Source of the DNA: Gemmatimonadota bacterium
GTDB lineage: Bacteria; Gemmatimonadota; Gemmatimonadetes; Longimicrobiales; Gaopeijiaceae
Length of the DNA stretch: 64,000 bases
NCBI GenBank assembly: GCA_028873595.1
Contig: JAPPOV010000021.1
Coordinates: 39,798-103,797 of the forward strand
Reading direction: 5' to 3'
The notes beneath the pieces were generated by a model. That model was given only the letters and a program-made list of their open reading frames with translations, made no database searches and was not told where the DNA came from. Positions 16,565-24,943 of this stretch are shown here, one piece after another. A program made the position numbers and the translations under genes. Positions within the stretch are counted from its first letter, which is position 1, and each line of letters starts with the position of its first letter.

Positions 16565-17233
16565 TCAGCGACTGACCGGCTCAATCAGTCCGGCATCGTC
16601 CTCCCCGGGCTTGTTCACCCGAGGGCTGACGACATGGCTTACGAAGGTCCCATCCGGCGGCACACCGACCAGTGCACGAACCACGTCCTCCGGCGCCTCA
16701 CGATCCAGCCACGTCGCTCGATCAGGCCCGGCGATCACGGCTGGCATTCGATCGTGGATCGAGCGCACATCACCGTTCGCGGCAGTCGTGAGGATCGTGA
16801 ACGTGTAGAGTGTCGTCCGCCCGGGCCGTTGCCAGCGTTCCCAGAGACCCGCGAACGACACCACACCGCCGGTCGCGGGATGGATCCAGAACGGTGTCTT
16901 GGCGCCACCCCCGGGCGGCGTATGCCACTCGTAGAATCCGTCTGCAGGCACCAGGCAGCGCCGACGTGCAAACGCCTCCCGGAACGACGGCTTCCTCGGT
17001 GCCGACTCAGCCCGTGCATTGATGAAGCCCCGCCCCGGCTCGTCCATCCAGGTCGGTACGAGCCCCCACGTCAGCAGCCCCATGCGTCGCCCCCTGGTAT
17101 CTTCGGCCACGACCGGTGCGAGCTGGCCGGGGGCGAGATTGAAGCGCGCATGCCACTCGAAGCCTAGCGAGGGCACACCGAACGCTTCGACCAGCTCCGA
17201 CGGGGGCGTAGCGAGCGTATAGCGGCCGCACAT
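16565..17233 (-). CDS. SRAP domain protein (YedK/HMCES family)
   Basis: 222 aa. SRAP proteins form a thiazolidine crosslink to abasic sites in single-stranded DNA through the Cys2 amino group and thiol. All key residues are visible: MCGRY at the N-terminus (Cys2), FNLAPGQ (Asn/Arg region), NARAES, the catalytic Glu in GFYEW, and the His in HDRMPAVI. Length is normal for a bacterial member. It begins 3 nt after the aspartoacylase-like gene ends, so it belongs to the same transcript. The function in abasic-site repair is assigned from family knowledge. Confidence 0.96.
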   Translation of the reverse strand: MCGRYTLATPPSELVEAFGVPSLGFEWHARFNLAPGQLAPVVAEDTRGRRMGLLTWGLVPTWMDEPGRGFINARAESAPRKPSFREAFARRRCLVPADGFYEWHTPPGGGAKTPFWIHPATGGVVSFAGLWERWQRPGRTTLYTFTILTTAANGDVRSIHDRMPAVIAGPDRATWLDREAPEDVVRALVGVPPDGTFVSHVVSPRVNKPGEDDAGLIEPVSR

Positions 17234-17236
17234 GGG

Positions 17237-18451
17237 TCAATCCGATCCGAGCGGAGTCCCCAGAGAGGTCGGAGCGGGCGGCTCGCTCAGATATCGGCTC
17301 TCGTCGAAACGTCTGCGACGCATCCGCAGCGACGAGCCCGCGTCCTCCAACTGACGGAAACCCAGCAGGTGGAAAAGCTGGCGGGCGAAGAAGCGCGCGA
17401 CCCTCTTGTTGACCACGACCTCGTCCTTCGAACCCGCGACTCGGACAACACCTGGGAGCCAGAACGCGACGCGCGAGAGTCCGACCCGGCGCATGACATG
17501 GGAAACACCCATCCAGAACGCAGGGAATTCGCGCACAAGGAAGAAGCCGTCCTCCCCCTGCTCCTGATAGAGCGGCATCAGAAGCCGCCCGTGCTCGGAA
17601 ACGGTGACCTCACCGCGGTTGTCATCAGCGACGATGTCCCCGGCCCGGACACTCTGAAAATTCAGGTATCCCGGCCTCATCTCGAAGCCATCCCCATCCA
17701 CGACGTCGCGCTTGTAGCGCATCTCCAGCGCTCGAGGCAGATGGCCCGCATCCCTGCGCAGTCGTTCGCGTGCCTCGGCCGCTTCGGGAACGAGTCGCTC
17801 GGGCAGGAGCCCTGCAGACATGATCGCGATCCAGAGCGCTGCCTCCGCCCGATCGATCGCTTCCGGCTCGTCGTGCTGACCGGTCTCCACGGTAAGCGCA
17901 ACGACTCCATTCTCGCTCAGGAGGTTCAAGAGCGTGCCGTCGACCAACTCCTCAAGACCGAAGATCATGGGAATCGGAACCTTCGCAGCGAACGCACGGT
18001 GTGGGAGCGAGTCGGTAAACGCAGAGAAAATCCCACCCGGCCCCGACGTCGTGTGAAGGTCGAGCGCGTACACCGGACCTCGCGCATCGCGCAGCACGTT
18101 CTCGATTTCTTCGAGTAGCTCCACCTGCTCCACGTCTTCGACCGAGGCTCCCGCCAAACCATCGCCGCGGAGCTGCTCCAGCCGATCCCGCGTCCACGCA
18201 CGATTCAGGTCACGATCCACGAAGCGTTGTCCCACCTCGAGCGCCGTCATGTTCCCGGCTAACGCGACAAGAGAACCTTCGAGAGCGCCCCGCCGACGCT
18301 CGAGAGAGGCCAATACTCGACGCACCGCGTGCACGCCGGCAGGCTCGTTCCCGTGGATCCCGGCGACACACAGAAGGGTCGGCCCTCCGGCCGGGCCTGC
18401 AACCTTGCCGATCAGACGCTCCTCCACCGCGGCTCCCAGGCCCGCGTCCAT
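17237..18451 (-). CDS. Succinylglutamate desuccinylase/aspartoacylase-like hydrolase
   Basis: About 404 aa. The zinc-binding motif HxxE is in CVAGIHGNEPAGVHAV near residue 34, and the third ligand His is in YALDLHTTSGPGG. A Glu in VALTVETGQHDEPE may be catalytic. Family members cut amide bonds of N-acyl amino acids. The protein carries a C-terminal extension (about residues 230-404) not needed for the catalytic core. I placed the start at the ATG at 18451; a TTG at 18469 overlaps the previous stop (TTGA). It is coupled to a GCS2-CBS protein, suggesting that one gene forms and the other breaks an amide. Confidence 0.87.
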   Translation of the reverse strand: MDAGLGAAVEERLIGKVAGPAGGPTLLCVAGIHGNEPAGVHAVRRVLASLERRRGALEGSLVALAGNMTALEVGQRFVDRDLNRAWTRDRLEQLRGDGLAGASVEDVEQVELLEEIENVLRDARGPVYALDLHTTSGPGGIFSAFTDSLPHRAFAAKVPIPMIFGLEELVDGTLLNLLSENGVVALTVETGQHDEPEAIDRAEAALWIAIMSAGLLPERLVPEAAEARERLRRDAGHLPRALEMRYKRDVVDGDGFEMRPGYLNFQSVRAGDIVADDNRGEVTVSEHGRLLMPLYQEQGEDGFFLVREFPAFWMGVSHVMRRVGLSRVAFWLPGVVRVAGSKDEVVVNKRVARFFARQLFHLLGFRQLEDAGSSLRMRRRRFDESRYLSEPPAPTSLGTPLGSD

Positions 18452-18465
18452 GACTGCCCCGGTCG

Positions 18466-20385
18466 TCAACTCGTGCGGCTCAGTCGATCGTGCAGGAGAT
18501 CGTATGCCAACGGCATGAAATCGCGCTCGCTCACGATCCCAACGAGCTTGCCGTCGGACACGACGGGCAGCACGGAGACTCGGTGCTGCCGCATGAGGTC
18601 AATCGCATCGAGCGTGGGTGTTTCGGGCGCGACAGAGGTCGGATTTCGCTCCATGATCGTGCTCACCGCCGGCGCACGATCGGTCTCAGGGGCGAAGCCC
18701 TCGGACATCAGTCGAAGAACCGATCGGTACGATACAAGGCCAACGAGCTCGTGAGCGTCGTCCTCGACGAGAACATGTCTTATCTGCTTCCGGTCCATCA
18801 TGAACGCAACCATATCGACGAGTTCTTCCTCGTGCACCGTGAAGAGCTGCGTCGTCATCAACTGCTCGACCTTTTCGTAATTCAGACGCCAGCCTCCTGC
18901 CTCTCGGATGTCCACGTCGTCCCACTCGTGAACGGGCTTCCCTTTCTTTTCGCGGGAGATCGTGCCCGACGTAATCGCCGCAAGCCGCTCCGACCGCGTG
19001 CCCTGGTCGCCCATTTCGCGCAAAGAGCGCATCATCCAGCGTGACCCCGTCGTACCCGATTCGACCCTCTCGTGAATGATCCCGAGGTAGCGGTCGATGT
19101 CGTTCGGATTCACTCCCGCTTCCCTGAGCCCGGAACGCGCGATGGGCAGAGCCTCATCCAGGACCAGTTCGGAGGCGCTCCGTGTGGCCCCATCGGGCCA
19201 CCGAAACCCCGCCTTGAGTCCATTGCGAGCGGCAGCAAGGAAATTCGACTTGGCCTCCATGAAGTCAATTCTCTCGCGGACGTCTCCGTACTCCGCGGCT
19301 GCACCGAGGACATAGCCGACCCAGAACGCCGCGTTGGCGACTTCGTCGAGGATCGTGGGCCCTGAGGGAATGACACGACATTCGATACGCAAATGCGGTT
19401 TACCCCCACCCACGCCATAGCACGGGCGATTCCACCGGTACACGGTTCCATTGTGCAGGCAGAACGCCTGCAGAGAGGGCACCTCACCGCGGTCCAGGAG
19501 CTCGATGGGGTCCTCTGTGACCTCGCGGGTGAGGAGCACACGGAACCTGGCGATGTCTTCCTGCACGAGGTCCTGCACGCCACGTTCGACCCAGCGCTCA
19601 CCGAAGCGAACGCGGGGCGAGAGGTCTCGCAGCTGTACGGTCCCCGCACGTGTGTCGATCGACTGCTGGAAGAGTGCGATCCGTGTCTCGTGCCAGAGAT
19701 GACGTCCGAAAAGAAGTGGTGAGTTTACGGCCGCCGCCATGACCGGCGCCGTCACGACCTGCACCACATTGTAGACGTGTGCGAACTCGTCCGGTTCGAC
19801 TTGAAGGTGGACCTGGAAACTGGTGTTGCACGACTCGAGCATGACGGAGTCATGTTCGGTATACAACTCGTCTGCCCCCTGAATCCGTAGCTTGTACGGC
19901 TCGCCGGCGCGGGCCTTCGAGAAGGCCTCATTCAGGGCGTAATAGCGAGCCCGAGGCGTGATGTTGTCCAGGGTGACATCGGACTTCGACAGGGTCGGCA
20001 GGATACCGGTTAGTGCGATCTCCGTGCCGAACCCACGCGCGACATCGCGCGCGTGAGTGACCAGTTCCTCGATGCGCGCCTGCAGATCCGAAAAACAGCG
20101 ACCCTCCAGTTCACGCGGCTCTACGTTCGCCTCGAGGTTGTACAGTGCAAGCTCAGTGGTGAACGGACCGTCCAGCTTCTCCAGTACCTCGAGCGCCGTC
20201 GAAGCGGGCCGCCAGGCCTCGTTGACGAGGAACAGCTCCTGCTCGGCGCCGATCCGACGAATACCCGTCTCGAACAGCCCCTCCGCGAGCATCCGTTCGA
20301 GCGCCTGATAATCGCGCAGCAGTGCCTTGGAAAAGGCGCGAACCTGAGCAGGTGTCTGAGCCTGCCCCGATACGTCCTGGCCCAC
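18466..20385 (-). CDS. GCS2-family amide ligase fused to a CBS domain pair
   Basis: 639 aa. Residues about 1-480 resemble glutamate-cysteine ligase family 2: IGAEQELFLVNEAWRPA, EANVEPRELEG, TSFQVHLQVEPDEFAHVYN, LLFGRHLWHETRIALFQQS, HLRIECRVIPSGPT. Residues about 510-635 are two CBS motifs (MTTQLFTVHEEELVDMVAFMM; IMERNPTSVAPETPTLDAIDLM) that usually bind adenosine nucleotides. The catalytic part probably joins a gamma-carboxyl to an amine using ATP; the actual substrates are unknown. The GTG start at 20385 has AGGAGG just upstream. The fusion suggests control by cellular energy state. It is coupled to the aspartoacylase-like gene. Confidence 0.88.
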   Translation of the reverse strand: MGQDVSGQAQTPAQVRAFSKALLRDYQALERMLAEGLFETGIRRIGAEQELFLVNEAWRPASTALEVLEKLDGPFTTELALYNLEANVEPRELEGRCFSDLQARIEELVTHARDVARGFGTEIALTGILPTLSKSDVTLDNITPRARYYALNEAFSKARAGEPYKLRIQGADELYTEHDSVMLESCNTSFQVHLQVEPDEFAHVYNVVQVVTAPVMAAAVNSPLLFGRHLWHETRIALFQQSIDTRAGTVQLRDLSPRVRFGERWVERGVQDLVQEDIARFRVLLTREVTEDPIELLDRGEVPSLQAFCLHNGTVYRWNRPCYGVGGGKPHLRIECRVIPSGPTILDEVANAAFWVGYVLGAAAEYGDVRERIDFMEAKSNFLAAARNGLKAGFRWPDGATRSASELVLDEALPIARSGLREAGVNPNDIDRYLGIIHERVESGTTGSRWMMRSLREMGDQGTRSERLAAITSGTISREKKGKPVHEWDDVDIREAGGWRLNYEKVEQLMTTQLFTVHEEELVDMVAFMMDRKQIRHVLVEDDAHELVGLVSYRSVLRLMSEGFAPETDRAPAVSTIMERNPTSVAPETPTLDAIDLMRQHRVSVLPVVSDGKLVGIVSERDFMPLAYDLLHDRLSRTS

Positions 20386-20399
20386 GTTCCTCCTCTGAT

Positions 20400-21074
20400 C
20401 TACTCGATGAAGACCGAGATTTCCTCGATCGGCTTCTTCGTGATGTCGGGCACCATGGCGTCATCATCCGGATAGCCCACAACAAGAATCAGGAACGGGC
20501 GTTCATTCTCCGGGCGACCAACGAGGTCATTGAGAAACTTCATGGGGGAGGGTGTGTGCGTCAGCGTAACGAGTCCCGCGTGATGCAGGGCGGTAATGAG
20601 CATGCCGGTGGCAATGCCCACGGACTCGGTGACATAGTAGTTCTTCGTCTTGGAGCCGTCTTCCTGCCGCCCGTAGCTCTCGGCGAAGACGACAATCAGC
20701 CAGGGCGCGCGCTCCAGGAACGGCTTGTGTTCATCCGTGCCCAAATGTTCGAGCGCATCGAGCCACTCCTGAGGTGCCTTGCCGCCCTTGTAAAAGGCGA
20801 CTTCTTCGACCTCCGCTTCTTTCCGGATCTGCGCCTTGATTTCAGGATCTCCCACAACCACGAAACGCCAGGGCTGACGGTTCGCACCGTTGGGCGCGGT
20901 TCCCGCCGCGAGCAGACAGTCCTCGATGACCTCTCTGGGGACCGGACGAGGGGAGAAATCCCGCACAGTTCGACGCCGCCGCATCGTTTCGAGAAACTCT
21001 CGAGCGGCACGTTTCATGTCCTCTTCCGGGAGTTCCTGAAACGTCTCCAGAGGAATGAAGTCGGCTCTTGGCAT
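20400..21074 (-). CDS. Nitroreductase-family FMN oxidoreductase
   Basis: 224 aa. The FMN-binding opening [43 protein letters not shown] is typical of the family, including R, S and N contacts. A later FMN or dimer segment is [23 protein letters not shown], followed by [10 protein letters not shown]. The overall pattern resembles the iodotyrosine deiodinase/BluB-like branch of nitroreductases, but the exact activity cannot be called. It lies 15 nt before the GCS2-CBS gene and after the exported protein at 21086, so it is probably in the same operon. Confidence 0.92.
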   Translation of the reverse strand: MPRADFIPLETFQELPEEDMKRAAREFLETMRRRRTVRDFSPRPVPREVIEDCLLAAGTAPNGANRQPWRFVVVGDPEIKAQIRKEAEVEEVAFYKGGKAPQEWLDALEHLGTDEHKPFLERAPWLIVVFAESYGRQEDGSKTKNYYVTESVGIATGMLITALHHAGLVTLTHTPSPMKFLNDLVGRPENERPFLILVVGYPDDDAMVPDITKKPIEEISVFIE

Positions 21075-21085
21075 ACGTGTGAGGG

Positions 21086-21616
21086 TCAGCGCTTGAGTCG
21101 CGCGTATAGTTCGACGTAGGAGCCGAAGGACCCGGTTCGGCCCAGAACCCGTTCGGCAGGAATGCCGAGAGATTGCGAAATCAGGCGCACATTCACCAGC
21201 CCAACGACATCCTCATCGCTCAACGCGATGATGCTCCAGCGGGCAACCGGCGTGCTCCGATAGGCCTCGTACACACGCTCCAGCGCCCCCGCCGATACGT
21301 CGTCCGCTGCTGGCACATGGAGCGCCGACGGCCCGACGCGGTAGCGCGTCGCGAGCGTAGCCCAGCTCTGGCCGGCCTCCCTGAGTGCCACAAGTGCCTC
21401 GGGGGACACGCCACTTCGTCGCGCCATGAAGAGGACGACTGGAATCTCCTGGGCCGGGATCTCCCACTCGCTCAGGATGGCGACTTCGCTGGACGGGAGA
21501 TTGAAGAAGCGTGCGACGGCCTCGAAATATTCCGCGCGCGCAGCCGGGGAAGCCTGAGCGGCCAGGGGTGCAACCGAAGCCACGAAGAACGTCATAAGGA
21601 TGAGCGCGCGCCGCAT
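21086..21616 (-). CDS. Exported protein of unknown function
   Basis: About 176 aa. The ATG at 21616 starts a signal peptide ([21 protein letters not shown]). The mature protein is mostly helical and I do not recognise a family; parts read [48 protein letters not shown] and a C-terminal segment [15 protein letters not shown]. It lies 11 nt before the nitroreductase gene on the same strand. A possible promoter element (TACTTTGA) lies about 40-50 nt upstream. Confidence 0.7.
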   Translation of the reverse strand: MRRALILMTFFVASVAPLAAQASPAARAEYFEAVARFFNLPSSEVAILSEWEIPAQEIPVVLFMARRSGVSPEALVALREAGQSWATLATRYRVGPSALHVPAADDVSAGALERVYEAYRSTPVARWSIIALSDEDVVGLVNVRLISQSLGIPAERVLGRTGSFGSYVELYARLKR

Positions 21617-21792
21617 CAAGCCGGATCCAACCTCCGGAAAGAGAGTCTCGCTCAAAGTATGCAGTCGCCGGTTCGAGGGCACCAGATCGTGCCAACATGG
21701 CAGGAACCGTGCGAAGACGACGTGGCACGACTCTTGAAGTATCAAAGGGCACGCCTCGATGTGGAGTATGAATGAACCGATGGGAGGCAGCG

Positions 21793-22065
21793 ATGAGAAA
21801 CGACGAAGAAAAGCGGCTCGAGGTGGGCATCGGCAGTAAAGAGGCCGGGGAACACTGCGGGGAACACGTGGTCTTCGACCTCTCCGGGACCGTGAAGGCG
21901 AATGTGGAAGACATCGCCTTGATCCTCACGGCGCGCCTGCAATCCCCTCCGACGGATTCTGTCTGGGTCCACTCGATGCCGTCACGCACAGCGGAAATCC
22001 TCAGGTACCTGCGCCTGCAGCACCTCTTTCGCCTCGTCCCGGACACCGAGGGTGACCTGAACTGA
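21793..22065 (+). CDS. Small protein resembling the C-terminal half of a STAS domain
   Basis: 90 aa. The ATG at 21793 has GGGAGG five nucleotides upstream, a good ribosome-binding site. A charged N-terminus (MRNDEEKRLEVG) is followed by beta-alpha-beta-alpha-beta order: VVFDLSG, VEDIALILTARLQ, SVWVHSM, SRTAEILRYLRL, LFRLVPD. This resembles STAS domains of anti-sigma antagonists, but the conserved Ser/Thr phosphosite loop is not seen. The assignment is an inference from pattern. A hairpin terminator follows the stop. Confidence 0.55.
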   Translation: MRNDEEKRLEVGIGSKEAGEHCGEHVVFDLSGTVKANVEDIALILTARLQSPPTDSVWVHSMPSRTAEILRYLRLQHLFRLVPDTEGDLN

Positions 22066-22081
22066 TCCCACCTCCAGACTG

Positions 22082-22120
22082 AAGGGGCCTCCGTTCGCAT
22101 TCGTGCGGCGGGGGCCCTTT
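22082..22120 (+). terminator. Hairpin terminator after the small STAS-like gene
   Basis: AAGGG...CCCTT with further GC pairs and one mismatch forms a stem (arms 22082-22093 and 22109-22119), followed by TTTCCGTTTC. It lies between convergent genes and may also reduce readthrough from the minus strand. Confidence 0.6.
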
Positions 22121-22148
22121 CCGTTTCATCCTGACAACCGGCGGTATC

Positions 22149-23261
22149 CTAGCGCGCGAACCGCCCCCGAATGTCATCAAACGCGGACAGTTCGGCAGCA
22201 AAGGGCCCACGCTTCAGGATCCGCTCAGCGTGAGACCGAGCAGCCTCCACCGGGGAGCCTCCGCTACGCTGCGCTTCCTCGAAGATGCTCCTCAGGCGGC
22301 TCCCGATACCGACGACCCTGTCCTCGACCTTCGAGATCGGCTCCAATCCTTGGTAGATGAGCGTGAAGGCCATCGCGCCACCGCCGTTGATCACGTAGTC
22401 CGGCGCGTAGAGGATCCCTCGCTCAGCCAGTCGGTCCGCATCGTTCAGCAGCTCCAGCTGGTTGTTCGCGGCGCCGGCTATGATCGCGCACCGAAGCTCC
22501 GGGATCGTACGCGCATTCACCGTGGCACCGATGGCACACGGCGCATACACATCGCACTCGGTCGCATAGACATCGACCGGCTCGACGACGACGCCCCCAA
22601 TCTCCGTCGCGACACGGCGAGCCGCCTCGGGATCTGCATCGGAGACCAGGACGCTTGCACCCGCCTCGGACAGGTAATGCGCGAGTGGACCACCGACGGC
22701 ACCAACCCCTTGAACCAATACCCGCCGACCCGAGACATCGGTTGAACCGAACCGATGTTCCAGCGCGGCTCGAATGCCGGAGAAGACACCGAGCGCCGTG
22801 AACGGGCTCGGATCCATCGGGCCATCCGACCGGCCGTGAACCCCGATGACGTATTCGCTGACCTCGGCGATCGTCTGCATGTCCTCACTCGTCGTGCCGA
22901 GATCCGCACCGGTGCCATACCGACCACCCAGCGAGTTGAGAAGCTCACCGAACCGCAGCAGCAACCCCCGCCGCTCTTCCTGGCTCAAAGGACGCGGGAT
23001 CGCCAGCACAGTCTTCCCGCCGCCAAAGGGGAAGTCCATAGCGGCCCACTTGTACGTCATGCCCTCCGACAGACGAAGCGCATCCCGCAGGCCGTCCTCC
23101 GGCCGCTCGTACACCTTCATCCGGCATCCTCCCGTAGCCGGGCCGAGCGTGTCGTCGTGGATCGCGAGGAAGATCCACGTGCCTGTGGGGTGATCCCTGC
23201 GCACCAGGATACCGAGGCCATCCCACGGTTCCAGGATGTCGAGAAACGTACGCTCACCCAT
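22149..23261 (-). CDS. Leu/Phe/Val/Glu-type amino-acid dehydrogenase
   Basis: About 370 aa. The N-terminal substrate domain has ATGGCRM and KWAAMDFPFGGGKTV (catalytic Lys region), then GADLGTTSEDM. The NAD-binding Rossmann domain follows with VLVQGVGAVGGPLAHYL. The family reversibly deaminates L-amino acids to 2-oxoacids with NAD+. It looks closest to leucine/valine dehydrogenases, but the substrate is not fixed. The ATG at 23261 is chosen because AGAGG lies five nucleotides upstream; a GTG is two codons earlier. It sits 38 nt after an M28 peptidase gene, consistent with catabolism of released amino acids. Confidence 0.94.
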   Translation of the reverse strand: MGERTFLDILEPWDGLGILVRRDHPTGTWIFLAIHDDTLGPATGGCRMKVYERPEDGLRDALRLSEGMTYKWAAMDFPFGGGKTVLAIPRPLSQEERRGLLLRFGELLNSLGGRYGTGADLGTTSEDMQTIAEVSEYVIGVHGRSDGPMDPSPFTALGVFSGIRAALEHRFGSTDVSGRRVLVQGVGAVGGPLAHYLSEAGASVLVSDADPEAARRVATEIGGVVVEPVDVYATECDVYAPCAIGATVNARTIPELRCAIIAGAANNQLELLNDADRLAERGILYAPDYVINGGGAMAFTLIYQGLEPISKVEDRVVGIGSRLRSIFEEAQRSGGSPVEAARSHAERILKRGPFAAELSAFDDIRGRFAR

Positions 23262-23299
23262 ATCCACCTCTCCCGGCGTGAAACGCGGCTGTTACGAGA

Positions 23300-24856
23300 T
23301 CAGTCCGAAACGATCCGGGCGTAACTCGCGGGATCCCACTGGGGTCGTTCCGTCCGGTTGCCAATCTCCATACCGAGATAGAAGACCAGACGCCCAATGC
23401 GAGCGGCCTTCTCGGTGTCGATCCGATCGGGCTCGTCATCCCGGCCGTGGTAGTCGTCGTGCGTGCCATTGAAGAAGAACAGCACCGGCACCCCCTTCTT
23501 CGCGAAGTTGAAGTGGTCCGAACGGAAGTAGAAGCTCTCTTCCGGCCAGATATCGTCGATGGCGATCATCCGAAGTTCCGGGTGGGCGTTATTCACCATG
23601 TTCAGCGTCTCGCCCAGATCCGAGTGCTCCTTACCGATCGCGACAATCGTGTCCGGCCAGTTCCGCCCGACCATGTCGGCATTGAGGTTCGCCACCATCG
23701 ATTCGATCGGAACCGTCGGGTTCTCGGCGTACCATTCACTGCCCCACAGCCCTTTCTCCTCTCCGCTCACAAGCAGGAAGAGCATGGAACGCCTCGGCGC
23801 GGTTGCCAGCGTCGACATCGCTTCCGCGACTTCGATCACGGCGGTCGTGCCCGAAGCGTCGTCATCAGCGCCATTGAAGATCGAGTCACCGGTCGAATCC
23901 GGTGCACCCATGCCGATGTGGTCCATATGACCCGAGTACACCACATACTCGTCGCGAAGCTCGGGGTCACTGCCGTCGAGGATCGCAACCACGTTCGGGG
24001 CCGTCACGGTTACGTCCCGCGTGCGCTGAACGATGGTCATGCGCAGATCCCCCGTTTCGTGCAGCTCCACGGTGCTACCAGCACGGCCTGAAAGCGCGTC
24101 CAGATCGATCCCACGTCCCGTAAGGACTCGGCCGAGAGCGGCAGTCCGGATCTGCAGCATCGGCACGAACGTGTCGGCTGCTTCGCTCTCGGCCGCCCAC
24201 CCCTTCGACACGGAGGGTGACATGGACCGGCGGGCGGCCGCAGCCCACTGGCCATCGTCCGACGAGTTCGTCACGAGCACCGACGCAGCTCCGGCCTTCC
24301 GGATCGCATTCAGGAAGCCGAACGCTTGTCGGTCTCCCCCGGCGGCATCACGCGGCAGCACCACCGCGACGTGGCGCCCATCGACCTGCCGACGCTGTGC
24401 GCGGCTAAGGTTGCCGGAACCAGAAATCACGATGAGATCTGCTCCCGAATCACCCTCGGCAATACCAAACAGAGGTAGGACGTCCTGCCCGTACCGAAGC
24501 CGCTCCGGCCCCGCCGCCACGGAAGAACGATCCATATCGAGCTCGATCGAACTCAGCGGGTAGCGCTGGATGAAAGAACCGTCCGGCATCCCTCCCCGAA
24601 GCCCCATACGACGAAACTCGGACGCCGCCCACTCCGCGGTCATGTCGAGGCCGGAGCTCGGCGTATTCCGTCCACCCATCGAGTCGTGCGCGATCACGCC
24701 GATCCTCCACGCAAAGTCCGCCTGGGAGATTGTGCGTGCTGCCTCCTCGAGATCTGCGGAACTCGCGACCTGCGCATGCATGGTCGAACTACCGATGGCG
24801 AGCATGGCAACGGCGAGAGCGCCCGTGTGACGACAGCGTTCGGATCGCTTGTTCAT
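23300..24856 (-). CDS. M28-family exported zinc peptidase with PA-like insertion
   Basis: 518 aa. A signal peptide (ALAVAMLAIGSSTMHAQ) is followed by an M28 peptidase. Zinc-binding residues appear in VVYSGHMDHIGMG (His and Asp), GADDDASGTTAVIE, LFLLVSGEEKGLWGS (catalytic Glu plus Glu ligand), ANLNADMVGRNW, and FYFRSDHFNFAKKG (His). Between the signal and the catalytic part lies a region (about residues 120-290) that resembles a protease-associated insertion. M28 enzymes act as aminopeptidases or dipeptidases on short peptides. It is upstream of the amino-acid dehydrogenase on the same strand. Confidence 0.95.
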   Translation of the reverse strand: MNKRSERCRHTGALAVAMLAIGSSTMHAQVASSADLEEAARTISQADFAWRIGVIAHDSMGGRNTPSSGLDMTAEWAASEFRRMGLRGGMPDGSFIQRYPLSSIELDMDRSSVAAGPERLRYGQDVLPLFGIAEGDSGADLIVISGSGNLSRAQRRQVDGRHVAVVLPRDAAGGDRQAFGFLNAIRKAGAASVLVTNSSDDGQWAAAARRSMSPSVSKGWAAESEAADTFVPMLQIRTAALGRVLTGRGIDLDALSGRAGSTVELHETGDLRMTIVQRTRDVTVTAPNVVAILDGSDPELRDEYVVYSGHMDHIGMGAPDSTGDSIFNGADDDASGTTAVIEVAEAMSTLATAPRRSMLFLLVSGEEKGLWGSEWYAENPTVPIESMVANLNADMVGRNWPDTIVAIGKEHSDLGETLNMVNNAHPELRMIAIDDIWPEESFYFRSDHFNFAKKGVPVLFFFNGTHDDYHGRDDEPDRIDTEKAARIGRLVFYLGMEIGNRTERPQWDPASYARIVSD

Positions 24857-24876
24857 ACAACATCCTATCGCGTGAA

Positions 24877-24907
24877 GGCCCCGTACGCGCTCTGTGCGTA
24901 CGGGGCC
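24877..24907 (-). terminator. Strong hairpin between anti-sigma and M28 genes
   Basis: Perfect 12-bp arms GGCCCCGTACGC (24877-24888) and GCGTACGGGGCC (24896-24907) with a 7-nt loop. It follows the anti-sigma stop on the minus strand and lies 21 nt before the M28 start. The T-run is weak, so rho-independence is probable but not certain. Confidence 0.65.
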
Positions 24908-24943
24908 CTCAAAGATCGACTGACGGACTGGGCTCGTGAACCA

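Noticed and set aside
16399..16584. 61-codon minus-strand ORF next to the UGA gene
   Set aside because: It overlaps the N-terminal extension region in another frame and shows no similarity; the UGA-readthrough frame explains the region better.
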